Below are positions 1 to 8,654 of a DNA stretch of 64,000 nt, in pieces (the first letter of the stretch is position 1; each line of letters opens with the position of its first letter). The position numbers were made by a program, and so were the translations under genes. The notes under the pieces are model-generated. The model was not told the origin of the DNA. It worked only from the letters and a program-made list of their open reading frames with translations, and did no database searches. The DNA is from Candidatus Methylophosphatis haderslevensis. Lineage in GTDB: Bacteria > Pseudomonadota > Gammaproteobacteria > Burkholderiales > Rhodocyclaceae. The stretch lies in NCBI GenBank assembly GCA_016711925.1, contig JADJSA010000018.1, forward strand, positions 372,001 to 436,000. The letters run 5' to 3'.

Positions 1-530
1 AGAGGAAGCCGAACAGCCGCTTGATCGGCTTGGGAACTGAAGTCAGCTCGCCAGCCGGCGCGTCCGGGCTGCGCGAGAAATAGGTCCGGGCCTCGAACTC
101 ATCCTCCTCGCGGTTGTATTGACCGAGGGTTTCGATCCGCAGGCAAGGGACGACATCGGGCGGATTCGCTGCGGCCGCTTCCCCTGGCCCCAGCAGCCGC
201 TGCTCGGTCAGATGCCAAAACTCGATGTTGCCCCCGCATTTGGCGTCGATTTCGGGGCCAGGTTCAATGAGGATAGCCTCGATTCGAAGCGGGATCGGTG
301 CGCGCTCAACCCCTTCCTCAGTGGCGGGCGCCAAATACTCAGCGTTGTAGAAGTCGAACTCGTCAATGGGCGGAAAGCGGTTGAGACGATCGGGGCCGAG
401 GACGAGGTCGAGGGCCTCGCAAAGCGTGCTCTTACCGACATTGTTCGAACCCACCATGAGAGTGTGCCCGTCGAACAGCAACTCGGCAGACTTGATGCCC
501 CGAAAGTTGGAGATGCTCAGCCGGACAACT
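1..530 (-). pseudogene. OLD-family ATP-dependent nuclease, N-terminal part, interrupted by IS66
   Basis: The minus strand from 530 down to the left edge is one open frame beginning RLSISNFRGIKSAELLF. It has a Walker A loop GSNNVGKST about 35 residues in, then a region typical of the ATPase domain of OLD-family (overcoming lysogenization defect, DUF2813/YbjD-like) nucleases. A C-terminal TOPRIM nuclease domain would lie beyond the edge. The frame enters the IS66 element at 530 and continues on the other side at 3172-3184, where the original first codons (M-K-V-V) and a Shine-Dalgarno site remain, so the gene was cut at codon 5. Relatives act in DNA processing and in anti-phage systems such as Gabija (GajA); no UvrD-like partner is visible here. 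The family call rests on the Walker A and N-terminal pattern only. Confidence 0.75.
523..530. repeat. 8-bp target-site duplication, left copy (ggacaact)
   Basis: GGACAACT directly precedes the GTAAGCG terminus at 531 and recurs at 3172-3179 just after the CGCTTAC at 3171. Eight base pairs is the normal IS66-family duplication length. The repeat therefore brackets 531-3171, not the 2,470-bp unit 531-3000 alone. Confidence 0.9.
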
Positions 531-607
531 GTAAGCGTCCACCGCGACCACCTGTACTCATCGGTTGAACTCGTGCGATGTTGTCGCCTGTTTTTGAGGC
601 GCGACGA

Positions 608-910
608 ATGGCGAAGAGACACGGACCGGCTTACTGGCGAGAGCACATTCAAAACTGGGTTCGAAGTGATCTGACGCAGCGCGAATACTGCGCGAACAAC
701 GGACTGAGCGAGCGAGCGTTCCATCGCTGGCGCAGTCGGGAGAAGCAGACCATCGCGGCGGCAAAGTCATCGCTGACCCTGGTGCCGGTGAGCGTGGGCA
801 AGGCGGAAACGGGTAGCGTCGTGCGCCTGCGCAGTCCGGATGGTTGGGAAATTGAGTTGCCGGGTAGCAGTGTCCCGTTGCTGGTCGAGTTCTTGAAACA
901 ACTGTCATGA
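608..910 (+). CDS. tnpA: IS66 accessory protein TnpA (copy A)
   Basis: A 100-residue small protein with an N-terminal helix-turn-helix-like segment (REYCANNGLSERAFHRWR), typical of IS66 orf1. It is required for transposition together with TnpB and TnpC, and is probably DNA-binding. The start at 608 was chosen because a GAGG lies nearby upstream (596-599); an in-frame ATG at 578 is possible. The stop overlaps the tnpB start by four bases (ATGA), suggesting translational coupling. The predicted protein is identical in copy B. Confidence 0.85.
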   Translation: MAKRHGPAYWREHIQNWVRSDLTQREYCANNGLSERAFHRWRSREKQTIAAAKSSLTLVPVSVGKAETGSVVRLRSPDGWEIELPGSSVPLLVEFLKQLS

Positions 911-1248
911 TCCCGAGCCCGCACCAGGTCTGGCTGGTTGTCGAACCGATTGACATGCGCGCCGGCATCGACGGACTGTCGCAGCGCATACAGAACACGC
1001 TGGGACGCTCGCCCTGCGATGGCAGTGCCTATGCCTTTCGCAACCGGCGTCTGAATCGGCTCAAGCTTCTGGTGTGGGATGGCACCGGCGTGTGGCTGTG
1101 TCATCGGCGCCTGCATCGGGGGCACTTCATCTGGCCGCGTGCCGACACCGCGGTCTTTACCCTCAGCGCTGCGCAGTGGCAATGGCTCGTCAGCGGGGTC
1201 GATTGGCAGCGACTCGAAGCGCCAGCGCCGGCGCACTGGCGGGTCTGA
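907..1248 (+). CDS. tnpB: IS66 accessory protein TnpB (copy A)
   Basis: A 113-residue protein of the IS66 Orf2 family, recognised by the N-terminal pattern VWLVVEPIDMRAGIDGL and the central NRLKLLVWDGTGVWL. Its exact role is unknown but it is needed for IS66 transposition. It overlaps tnpA by four bases and is followed by a 97-bp gap before tnpC. It is identical in copy B. Confidence 0.92.
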   Translation: MIPSPHQVWLVVEPIDMRAGIDGLSQRIQNTLGRSPCDGSAYAFRNRRLNRLKLLVWDGTGVWLCHRRLHRGHFIWPRADTAVFTLSAAQWQWLVSGVDWQRLEAPAPAHWRV

Positions 1249-1345
1249 ACCGGGCCACGAAGACCTGCAAGAAGAATCTCGGCAAATATCGCTGAAAGGC
1301 CCTGTGCATGCGGCTCTTCGGCCTGTTGCAGAGTATAATATCGGC

Positions 1346-2964
1346 ATGAATTTGGACGCTGAACTGGCCCGCCTGAATGCCACGCCCGCACTGCCGGATT
1401 GGGTACTCGGCACCGTTCAGAAGCTCATCGACCAGGCACAAGAAGAAGAAGCCGAAGCGCTTCGGCTGAGCGAACAAATCACCCGCCGCGACAGCGAGCT
1501 TCACGCCGCCAGGATCAAGATCCAGGCCCTCACGCTGGGCTCCGCGCACCTGCGCCGGATGCGCTTTGGCGCGCGCAGCGAAGCCTTCTCGGCCGAAGCA
1601 GGCGATCTGTTCCAGGAGACGCTGGCCAGCGATATCGCCGCCGCCCAGGCCGAACTGGCCAGGAAACAGGCCGAGGCCGCAGCGACCAGCGAGCCGCAGG
1701 TGCCCCGCACGCCTCGCCTGCGCGCCGGTCGTCAGCCGCTGCCAGATCATCTGCCGCGCATCGAGCACCGGCATGAACCGATCTCCTGCACCTGTGGGCA
1801 GTGCGGTACGGCGCTGGTCAAGATCGGCGAGGACATCAGCGAACAGTTGGACGTCGAGCCGGCCCGTTTCTTCGTGCATCGGCACATCCGCCCGCAGTAC
1901 GCCTGCCGTGCATGCGAGACGGTGTCAGCCGCACCGATTGCGCCGGCCGTGATCGACGCGGGCATGGCGGCCACGGGGCTGCTGAGCTGGGTGGCCATCA
2001 GCAAGTTTCTCGATCACCTGCCGCTGTACCGGCTGGAGCAGATTGCGGCCCGCGATGGAGTCAGCCTCTCGCGTACCACGATGGCCGAATGGGTGGGACG
2101 CATCGGCGTGGCCCTGCAGCCGCTGGTCGATCGGCTGGCGGTGATGCTGCTCAAAGGCCGCGTGCTGCATGCCGATGAAACACCGGTCAAGCAACTGGAC
2201 CCGGGTCGAGGCAAGACCAAGCGCGCCTATCTGTGGGCGTACCGGAGCAACGCGCTGGAGACGGGTCCGCCGATCGTGGTGTTCGATTACCAACCCAGTC
2301 GCGCCGGCGCCCATGCCCAAGCGTTTCTCTCGGGCTGGCAAGGCCATCTGATGGTCGATGACTACGCTGGCTACAAGGCCTTGTTTGCCGACGGGCTGAC
2401 CGAGCTTGGCTGTATGGCCCATGCGCGCAGGAAGTTCTTCGATCTGAATGCCGCCGAGCCCAATGCCATTGCGCAGGAGGCGTTGCGTCGGATCGGCGCC
2501 TTGTATGCCATCGAGGCGCAAGGCCGCGACATGGATGGCGTGGCACGCACGCATCTGCGCCAGGACCAAAGCGCAGCCGCAACTCCCAAGCCATGCACGA
2601 TTGGTTGCTGCGAACGCGGGTGAATGTGGCCAATGGCGGGGGCACGGCGAAGGCGATCGACTACAGTCTGAAGCGCTGGCCAGCCTTGAGCCGGTATGCC
2701 AGCGACGGAAGCCTGCCGATCGACAACAATCCGGTGGAGAACGCCATCAGGCCGATCGCTATCGGCAAAAAGAACTGGCTCTTCACCGGATCCGAGCGCG
2801 CTGGAAAGCGGGCTGCAGCCATTCAGAGCCTGCTCTACACTGCAAAGCTCAACGGGCTCGACCCGGCAGCCTGGTTGCGCGAGACCCTGGAAAAACTGCC
2901 CACCTGCCCGAACAGCCGAATCGATTCGCTGCTGCCGTTGCGCACCCCAGCCCTACAGCACTGA
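1346..2964 (+). pseudogene. tnpC: IS66 transposase TnpC (copy A), frameshifted near the 3' end
   Basis: DDE transposase of the IS66 family. From 1346 it encodes the N-terminal coiled segment, the CxxCG-type zinc-finger-like region (SCTCGQCGTALVKIGED) and the catalytic region (HADETPVKQLDPG; MVDDYAGYKALF). The frame is lost near 2569-2587, where an extra a and an extra c occur relative to copy B. The first frame ends at 2623 and the true C-terminus, with DNNPVENAIRPIAIGKKNWLF carrying the last catalytic Glu, continues in another frame to 2964. Near 1538-1543 two compensating indels change LTLELAHL to LTLGSAHL. Either the copy is dead or the indels are sequencing errors. Confidence 0.88.
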
Positions 2965-3000
2965 TCGCCGCACATCAAGGTGGGCGCGTTGCGCGCTTAC

Positions 3001-3171
3001 CGTTGTTCGCGCAGTATTCGCGCTGCGTCAGATCGCTTCGAACCCAGTTTTGAATGTGCTCTCGCCAGTAAGCCGGTCCGTGTCGCTTCGCCATTTGTCG
3101 CGCCTCAAAAACAGGCGACAACATCGCACGAGCTCACCCGATCAGTACAGGTGGTGGGGGTGGACGCTTAC
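3001..3171 (-). mobile_element. Inverted, diverged left end of another IS66 element
   Basis: Read on the minus strand from 3171, this starts GTAAGCGTCCACC and follows the first about 171 bases of the IS66 copies, including the start of tnpA. There are roughly eight substitutions, about 95% identity by eye, so it is not a fold-back of copy A itself. It is joined directly to the right terminus of copy A at 3000/3001, and its own outer terminus is followed by the 8-bp duplication. The composite 531-3171 thus has two left-type ends. Confidence 0.85.
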
Positions 3172-3179
3172 GGACAACT
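3172..3179. repeat. 8-bp target-site duplication, right copy (ggacaact)
   Basis: This is the direct repeat partner of 523-530. It lies inside codons 3-5 of the interrupted nuclease gene on the minus strand. Confidence 0.9.
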
Positions 3180-3194
3180 TTCATGTGTTCTCCC
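3172..3194 (-). other. Detached start codon and RBS of the interrupted OLD-family nuclease
   Basis: On the minus strand, GGGAGA (3189-3194) lies five bases before an ATG at 3184-3182. It is followed by AAA GTT GTC C, which reaches the target-site repeat. Removing the insertion and one copy of the 8-bp repeat joins this to 522-1 and gives M-K-V-V-R-L-S-I-S-N-F-R-G in one frame. This places the true start of the broken gene. Confidence 0.8.
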
Positions 3195-4165
3195 TTTGTG
3201 GCGGGAAAGGCACTTAACTTATGCTCTTTTCCCAGGCGATGATATTGGAATTGTATTGCGTGTGGCCAATCGCTTGGTCAAGACCGGCCGTCACGTAGTA
3301 TGAGTTCGCCGAGAGGGTGAGCAGCCGGTAGGAGCATCTCTGGTACCAATGGCCGCTAACTGCTGCATTGCCGACCGATTGGCGTCGGCGATCCAATGGC
3401 CGTTCAGGCCGAGGCAGAGACATTCAGCAAGCATCGCCGAATGTCGGCTGCGAATGCCTGACCCGACGCTCGGTTACGTGTCTTTGAGATACCGGCAATG
3501 GCCGTTTGAAGGGGGCGAGTTCTTCACTGAACGCATCCGGTTATGCAACACGCGCGCTTTTTGCCGATTGTGCGCAGCGCGATATGAGTTGCAGAATTCC
3601 CTGGACATTGCCACGCGGATGCGCTGCAACCCGCATGGATTGGCGTTCTCCGGGCAGCCACCGTGGTGAAGCCCATCCCATGCGGCTCGCAGGCTTGCCC
3701 GTTCTGGAAGCAAGGCGTGATCGGTTTCGCACGCGGATCGTGCTTGGTCACGCAACGCCCGCAATCGGCGCGGCGACGCCAAACTGTCAGCGATGCTTGG
3801 CCCTTTCCTCGACGTTTGGCGGGAATCCGGCCGCGGATATGCCGATGGCTGCAACAGTTGCAACCGTCGCCGGCTGCCAGCCGACTATCCCGCCCGCACA
3901 ACGCGGGTTCAAACGCTGCTGCGCGGCGGCGTTGCGCCATCGCGCATCGAATCGGTCGCAGGATGGCAAGAGTACGCCGCATGGCATTCGACCCTGCCTC
4001 GCCGGCCGGCCACTTCGTTTTCGGATCATCGGGCTGGAAGCCGCATGGTTGCTTGCTCCTGGGCATGGCAAGCGGGAGAGCCAATATCCATGCGCTTCTC
4101 GGCGCTGTGCCTGCGCGCAGAACGCTTCAGGGGTTTGGCCGGTACACGGGGGTTTCCATGGTGCG
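3195..4165. other. Intergenic stretch without a recognisable gene
   Basis: About 970 bases lie between the nuclease promoter side and the btuF stop. Open frames exist on both strands, but none has a convincing start, codon pattern or family similarity. The promoter of the interrupted nuclease must lie in its left part. The left third is less GC-rich than the surrounding genes, which suits old non-coding or decayed DNA. Confidence 0.5.
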
Positions 4166-5056
4166 CTATCGCGCGGTCGCCCGCGCAGCGCGCACGGCCT
4201 CGAGACGCTCGCAGACGATTTGCGCGGCATCGAGTATGCGCGGCGCGTGACGCACAAGAATATCCGGCGGCATCTGGAAGATGTTGCCGCGCCGTGTGGC
4301 GGTCAGTCGCGGCCAGCGCTGCCAGATGTCGAGCGCATCGCTGCGCGCGCCGGCTTCTTCGCTGCCGATCACGATTTCCGGGTCGGCGGCCAGCACGGCC
4401 TCGACGTCGACGGTCGGCGCCAGGGTCGACAGCGATCCGAAGACGTTGCGCCCGCCGCAGAGCTGCAGCACCTTGCTGATCAGGTGTGCGTCGTTTACCG
4501 TCATCAACGGTTGATCCCAAACCTGGTAGAAGACCTTGACCGGCGAACGCGTCGAATAGCGTGCGCGAATCTGCGCGGCGAGCCGGCGGAATTCCGCCGC
4601 TGCGAGATTTGCGGCGGACTCTGCGCCGGCGAGCCGGCCCAGCGTCTGCAGTGAGGTCGCAACGTCGTCGAGGCTGCGCGGTTCGGAGACGAACAGGGGG
4701 ATCCCGAGTGCGCGCAGTTGATCGATCACCGACTGCGGGTTGCCGCTGCCCCAGGCGACGACCAGATCGGGCCGCAGTGCGACGATGCGTTCGACATCGA
4801 GCGTTTCGTAACCGCCAACCCGCGGCAGCCGCTTCGCCTCGGGCGGGTAGTCGCTGAACTCGACGGTCGCGATGATCCGGGCGCCGGCGCCGGCGGCGAA
4901 CAGCAATTCGGTTGCATGCGGCGCCAGGGTGACGATGCGCTGCGCGGGGCGCGCCAGGCGCAGTTCCTTTCCGGTGTCATCATTCAGCGCGATCTGTGCC
5001 CGAGCGTTCGCGGCGACCAACACCATGACGAGCGCCAGCAGGACGCGCGGCTTCAT
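4166..5056 (-). CDS. btuF: Cobalamin ABC-transporter substrate-binding protein BtuF-like
   Basis: A 296-residue periplasmic protein with an N-terminal signal peptide (about residues 1-20, cleavage after ANARA). It has the class III helical-backbone binding fold seen in BtuF/FhuD proteins: APHATELLFAAGAGARIIATV, then a YPPEAKRLPRVGG segment and VERIVALRPDLVVAWGSGNP. It would capture corrinoids for an ABC importer (BtuCD), which is not in this window. The ATG at 5056 overlaps the cobU stop by four bases, so the two are translationally coupled. It lies third in the riboswitch-controlled operon. A haem or siderophore ligand is formally possible, but the context argues for B12. Confidence 0.88.
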   Translation of the reverse strand: MKPRVLLALVMVLVAANARAQIALNDDTGKELRLARPAQRIVTLAPHATELLFAAGAGARIIATVEFSDYPPEAKRLPRVGGYETLDVERIVALRPDLVVAWGSGNPQSVIDQLRALGIPLFVSEPRSLDDVATSLQTLGRLAGAESAANLAAAEFRRLAAQIRARYSTRSPVKVFYQVWDQPLMTVNDAHLISKVLQLCGGRNVFGSLSTLAPTVDVEAVLAADPEIVIGSEEAGARSDALDIWQRWPRLTATRRGNIFQMPPDILVRHAPRILDAAQIVCERLEAVRAARATAR

Positions 5057-5589
5057 GGCCGGTCCTTCAGCCGCAGCGGCAGTCCGGCGGCAACCAGCGT
5101 TACCCGATCGCAGCGCTGCGCCAATGCCTGGTTGAGCCGGCCGACTTCGTCGACGAAGCGGCGCGTGGCCTCGCCCAGCGGCACCACACCCCAGCCGATC
5201 TCGTTGGATACGAACACGATCTGCCCGTGCAGGCCTGGCACGGCGTCGAGCAGGTCGTCGCGCGACGCGGCCCAGTCGGAGAGTTGAGTGGGGGGCAACT
5301 CCGGCGGACAGAGAAGGTTGGTTGCCCACAGCGTGAGGCAATCGACGATCAGGAATCGGCCGTCCTCCGCCTCGGCGCGCAGTGCCCCGGCCAGATCGAA
5401 CGGCGCCTCGACGGTGCGCCAGTGTGCGGGCCGCTGCGCGCGATGATGGGCGATTCTTGCGGCCATCTCGTCATCGAGCGACCGTGCGGTGACGATCATT
5501 GTCACCGCACGGCCGGACTCGATGGCTTGCCGCTCGGCGTAGGCGCTTTTGCCCGAGCGCGCGCCACCGAGGACCAACTCGACCGGCAT
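5053..5589 (-). CDS. cobU: Adenosylcobinamide kinase / adenosylcobinamide-phosphate guanylyltransferase
   Basis: A 178-residue CobU/CobP enzyme. It phosphorylates adenosylcobinamide and transfers GMP to it, the step before lower-ligand attachment in B12 salvage. It has the P-loop GGARSGKS at residues 8-15, the conserved TARSLDDEMAARIAHHRAQR block followed by W.T.EAP, and VDCLTLW. The start follows btuB by nine bases and the stop overlaps btuF by four. No cobS, cobC or cobT is seen next to it, so the cell may be finishing salvaged corrinoids with genes elsewhere. Confidence 0.93.
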   Translation of the reverse strand: MPVELVLGGARSGKSAYAERQAIESGRAVTMIVTARSLDDEMAARIAHHRAQRPAHWRTVEAPFDLAGALRAEAEDGRFLIVDCLTLWATNLLCPPELPPTQLSDWAASRDDLLDAVPGLHGQIVFVSNEIGWGVVPLGEATRRFVDEVGRLNQALAQRCDRVTLVAAGLPLRLKDRP

Positions 5590-5598
5590 CGCCGCCGC

Positions 5599-7614
5599 CT
5601 ACCAGCAATAGCCGACGCTGACGTAGCCGTTTCGGCGCGCTTCGGGATAGGCGTTGAAGGAAGTCGGCGCCAGCGGGTCGTCAACCAGCGCATAGGAGTA
5701 ATACTTGCGGTCGAACAGGTTGTTGATTCCGGCGCCGAGGGTTACCGCCCCGACCGTGTGGGTGAGCTTGAAGTCGGTTACCGTGTATGACGGCATGCGG
5801 CTGAAACGATTTGCCTGGTCGTTGTCGTAACGCTGTGCGCCGATGTAGGTGAGCGAGAGCACTGCGCGGGTCGACGGCAATGCCAGCCAGTTCACCGAGG
5901 CGCTGGCGCGATGACGCGGCACCGCGGGTACCTCGTTGCCGACAATCTCCACGCCGCTGAAATTGCCGTCGCGGAACTCGGCTTGCGTGTAGGCGTAGCG
6001 GGCGGACAGGTCGATTGTCCGGCTGGCGGAGAACGATGTTTCCAATTCGACGCCGCGGCGGCGAGTTTTGGGCAGGTTTTCGTTTTGCCCGAAGAAGCCG
6101 GAAAGCCGGTTGAAGTGAATCTCGCGGTTCAGCGAAATATCGAACAGCGCCAGTTGCGCCGCCAATTCGGCGGTTCGGTATTCGAGCCCGAGTTCCCGGT
6201 CGTTCGATGTCTGCGGCTCGAGCAAGGCCTGGCAGGGCGGGAATGCACAACGCACTTCATCGACATTGGCGACGCGGAAACTGCGGCCGACTCGTACATA
6301 AGCGGCCAGAGCGGCGCTGAAGTTGTGACGCAGTCCGGCCTCCCAGGCATTGAGCGAGTAGGTGCGGCTGCGCTCCGGAATCGGGGTTTCCGATTCTGCT
6401 GCCTTCAGTTGGACTCGCTCGTGACGCGCGCCCAGCGTAAGGCGTGTGGCAGGGGCAAGCTGCAGATTGTTCTGCAAGTATGCGGCGCGGTTGCGCTGGG
6501 TGGCGCGCTCGTTGGTCGGGGCTGAGAAGCCATCGCCGGCGAACACGGAACGGTTCTTGTACTGCCAGTCGCTCCAGTCGACACCGGCGATCAGGATGTT
6601 CCGCATGCCGCCGAGCGCACCGTTCCACTTGATGCGCGGCGCAAAGGTCGTGGCGTGCGCGTCTACCTCGGAAGTGAATGTTCCGGAGTCGAAGCCATTG
6701 AAGTAATCGCTGGATTTTTCCCGGTAACCGATATCGGCAGCAAGGTCGACACTGCCGATGCGATGCTTCGCGTTGAGCGTGGCGTCCCAGCCGTCGAGCC
6801 TGCCCAAATCGTTGGGCGTCGAGGTGCCGCGCGGATCGTCGTGAAACTGCCGCTCGCTGCGCGGGCCGGGAAGCCGCACCCGCTGCCGGTTGCCCGAGAC
6901 GCGCAAGCTTGCGCGGCTGGTCCCCTCGCCCAAGGCGACTTCGCCGCCGACATTGTCGACCGTCGCATGATTGTTCTGCCGGTAATTGTCGCTATCGGTG
7001 CGGTTGGCGTATACCGCAAAACCCAGGTTGTCGTTGCCGCCGTTGGCGGCTGCCCGCAGTTCGCTGGCGCCGTAGCTGCCGGCCGAGCCGAAGACCGAGC
7101 CGCCGGGCTTGTGGCCGAGCGCGCCGCGGGTCACGATGTTGATGGTGCCGCCGGTACCACCACCGCCGTACAGCACGCTGCCGCTGCCGCGCAGAATCTC
7201 GATCCGTTCGATCGAGTTCAACGGCACCGCGCTGATCCTGGCCGAGACCAGTTCGTTTTCGCTGATGCGCTGGCCGTTGATCAGCACCAGCGTGTTCTGG
7301 TCGCCGGACGCGCCGAAACCGCGCAGGTCGAGCGGCTGGTCCGGCGTGCCGCTGAGGTTCTGCCGGACATGTACACCGCCCAGCCGCGACAGCACTTCGC
7401 CGAGCGAGGTGGCGGTACTGTTGGCGATGTCCTCGCCGGTGATGATGGTCATGCCCACCGGTTGTTCGAGCGCGGCGGGAAAACGGCTCGCCGTGACCAC
7501 CATTCGGCCGACTACCGGGACTTCATCGGCGGCGCAAAGGCCGGCTTGAACGAGGGCTGCAATGGTGGAAACGACAAGAAGGCGGGCCGATGACGGCCCT
7601 TTGCGAGGATGCAC
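5599..7614 (-). CDS. btuB: TonB-dependent vitamin B12 receptor BtuB-like
   Basis: A 671-residue outer-membrane receptor. It has a signal peptide (to about residue 30), a TonB-box-like segment (EVPVVGRMVVTASRF), the plug domain (GEVLSRLGGVHVRQNL; SIERIEILRGSGSVLYGGGG) and a 22-strand beta-barrel ending in aromatic residues. The GTG at 7614 was chosen because GGGAGAA lies upstream at normal spacing and because the longer open frame runs back through the riboswitch. The cobalamin riboswitch upstream and cobU/btuF downstream fix the substrate as a corrinoid. Confidence 0.92.
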   Translation of the reverse strand: MHPRKGPSSARLLVVSTIAALVQAGLCAADEVPVVGRMVVTASRFPAALEQPVGMTIITGEDIANSTATSLGEVLSRLGGVHVRQNLSGTPDQPLDLRGFGASGDQNTLVLINGQRISENELVSARISAVPLNSIERIEILRGSGSVLYGGGGTGGTINIVTRGALGHKPGGSVFGSAGSYGASELRAAANGGNDNLGFAVYANRTDSDNYRQNNHATVDNVGGEVALGEGTSRASLRVSGNRQRVRLPGPRSERQFHDDPRGTSTPNDLGRLDGWDATLNAKHRIGSVDLAADIGYREKSSDYFNGFDSGTFTSEVDAHATTFAPRIKWNGALGGMRNILIAGVDWSDWQYKNRSVFAGDGFSAPTNERATQRNRAAYLQNNLQLAPATRLTLGARHERVQLKAAESETPIPERSRTYSLNAWEAGLRHNFSAALAAYVRVGRSFRVANVDEVRCAFPPCQALLEPQTSNDRELGLEYRTAELAAQLALFDISLNREIHFNRLSGFFGQNENLPKTRRRGVELETSFSASRTIDLSARYAYTQAEFRDGNFSGVEIVGNEVPAVPRHRASASVNWLALPSTRAVLSLTYIGAQRYDNDQANRFSRMPSYTVTDFKLTHTVGAVTLGAGINNLFDRKYYSYALVDDPLAPTSFNAYPEARRNGYVSVGYCW

Positions 7615-7744
7615 GGAGTTCTCCCTGATTCCGGCGGGCGTCCCCGCGCGCCGGAGATTGTCATTGGAAACAGGGGAGCAGGCTGTCGGTGCATCGGGAT
7701 GCGCCGGATGCCGCTTCCCCGCGGCGTTTCCGTCCTTGCGCACC

Positions 7745-7962
7745 ACGGCCGGTATCCGGGCTCGCAGGGAGTCGTGATCGACGATCACTTGGCACACCGC
7801 CTTCCCGCGCACGATCTGCGCAGTGGCTGCCGACATTGGGGGCCGGCTTGATGTACCCGCACCTGCTTACCGTTGCGGGGGCAGCACAGGCATGGCGAAG
7901 TCAACACTCCGCGCACCTGTTTCCCGTTTAACCCGCGACATCGAGTCGCGCGGCACCGTGCT
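7745..7962 (-). promoter_or_regulatory. Cobalamin riboswitch upstream of btuB-cobU-btuF
   Basis: On the minus strand the conserved cobalamin-aptamer blocks appear in order: CACGGTGCC, GGGTTAAACGGGAAACAGG, GTGCTGCCCCCGCAACGGTAA, GCCACTG, CGGGAAGGCGG, and the B12 box AGCCCGGATACCGGCC at 7762-7747. It ends about 130 bases before the btuB start codon, leaving room for an expression platform. Binding of adenosylcobalamin normally lowers expression of the downstream transport genes. Confidence 0.93.
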
Positions 7963-8127
7963 GCAATGTGTCGGCAGCCTGCATGCGCGCCACAGCATGT
8001 ACGCCCCATTGTGGGCGGCGCACGCCGCTCTTCGACACGTCGGGGATTGTACCGCATCGTCACAAATTCCGTTTCGTGCCGGCAATCACCTTGACCCGCC
8101 CGGCTGCTTGGGGGGAAGATTCGCGGC

Positions 8128-8322
8128 ATGAACGATCAACTTTCCTCACTTGAGCAGCGCATCGACCAACTGCTTGGCCACTTCACCCAGGTTCGTGGCG
8201 AGAACCATGATTTGCGTATCCGCGTCGCCAATCTCGAAAGCGAGAACAAGCGCCTGCGCGAGAAAATCGATTCGGCGGCAGAGCGGGTCGAAGTGCTTAT
8301 CGAGGGGTTGCCGTCAGCATGA
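8128..8322 (+). CDS. ZapB-like small coiled-coil protein (TIGR02449 type)
   Basis: A 64-residue protein that is almost entirely predicted coiled coil, with heptad-rich SSLEQRIDQLLGHFTQV and NLESENKRLREKIDSA. Its stop overlaps the zapA start by four bases. Small proteins of this type sit upstream of zapA in many beta- and gammaproteobacteria and are thought to act in cell division with ZapA and FtsZ. The function is inferred from context and shape. Confidence 0.78.
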   Translation: MNDQLSSLEQRIDQLLGHFTQVRGENHDLRIRVANLESENKRLREKIDSAAERVEVLIEGLPSA

Positions 8323-8624
8323 GCGATCAAACACTGCTCGACATCACGCTGCTCGGCCGCGAGTACCGCGTCGCCTGCCCGCCGGACGAGCGCGATGCGT
8401 TGTTGAAGGCGGCGTCGTACGTGGATGAAAAGATGCGCGACATCCGCGGCAAGACGCAAAGCGCCGGCGAAAAACTCGCCGTGATGACTGCGCTCAACAT
8501 TGCGCATGAACTGCTGCAGATGAAACTGCCGGGTGGCATTGACCTGCAGGATTTCCGGCGTAGAATCGATTCCATGCAATCGCGTGTCGATCAGGCGCTC
8601 GCCCTGCAGGAAAAGTTGTTCTAG
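8319..8624 (+). CDS. zapA: Cell division protein ZapA
   Basis: A 101-residue FtsZ-ring stabilising protein. It has the ZapA N-terminal core (LDITLLGREYRVACPPDERDAL), the conserved alanine/asparagine helix (AVMTALNIAHELLQMK) and a C-terminal coiled coil. It is translationally coupled to the upstream coiled-coil gene and followed directly by 6S RNA, the standard order in proteobacteria. Confidence 0.95.
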   Translation: MSDQTLLDITLLGREYRVACPPDERDALLKAASYVDEKMRDIRGKTQSAGEKLAVMTALNIAHELLQMKLPGGIDLQDFRRRIDSMQSRVDQALALQEKLF

Positions 8625-8654
8625 TGCGGGTGGCGGATCGGCAGTGATTGCAGG

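Larger units (their letters stand above)
531..3000 (+). mobile_element. IS66-family insertion sequence, copy A
   Basis: The element is 2,470 bp with termini GTAAGCG at 531 and CGCTTAC at 3000. It carries the usual IS66 trio tnpA, tnpB (overlapping) and tnpC. It is nearly identical to 22541-25010, at a constant offset of 22,010 bases. The comparison shows one substitution (c/t near 2254) and several indels: compensating changes near 1538-1543, one extra a near 2569 and one extra c near 2586, against a two-base expansion in copy B near 24231. Unusually, the right end abuts an inverted partial IS66 end rather than the target duplication. Confidence 0.95.

Noticed and set aside
1..530. Firm assignment of the interrupted nuclease to Gabija
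   Set aside because: Only the N-terminal ATPase part is visible and no helicase partner lies in the window.
3506..4654. 382-residue plus-strand open frame in the gap after the IS66 unit
   Set aside because: It runs into the antisense strand of btuF and shows no motif, signal or plausible ribosome-binding site.
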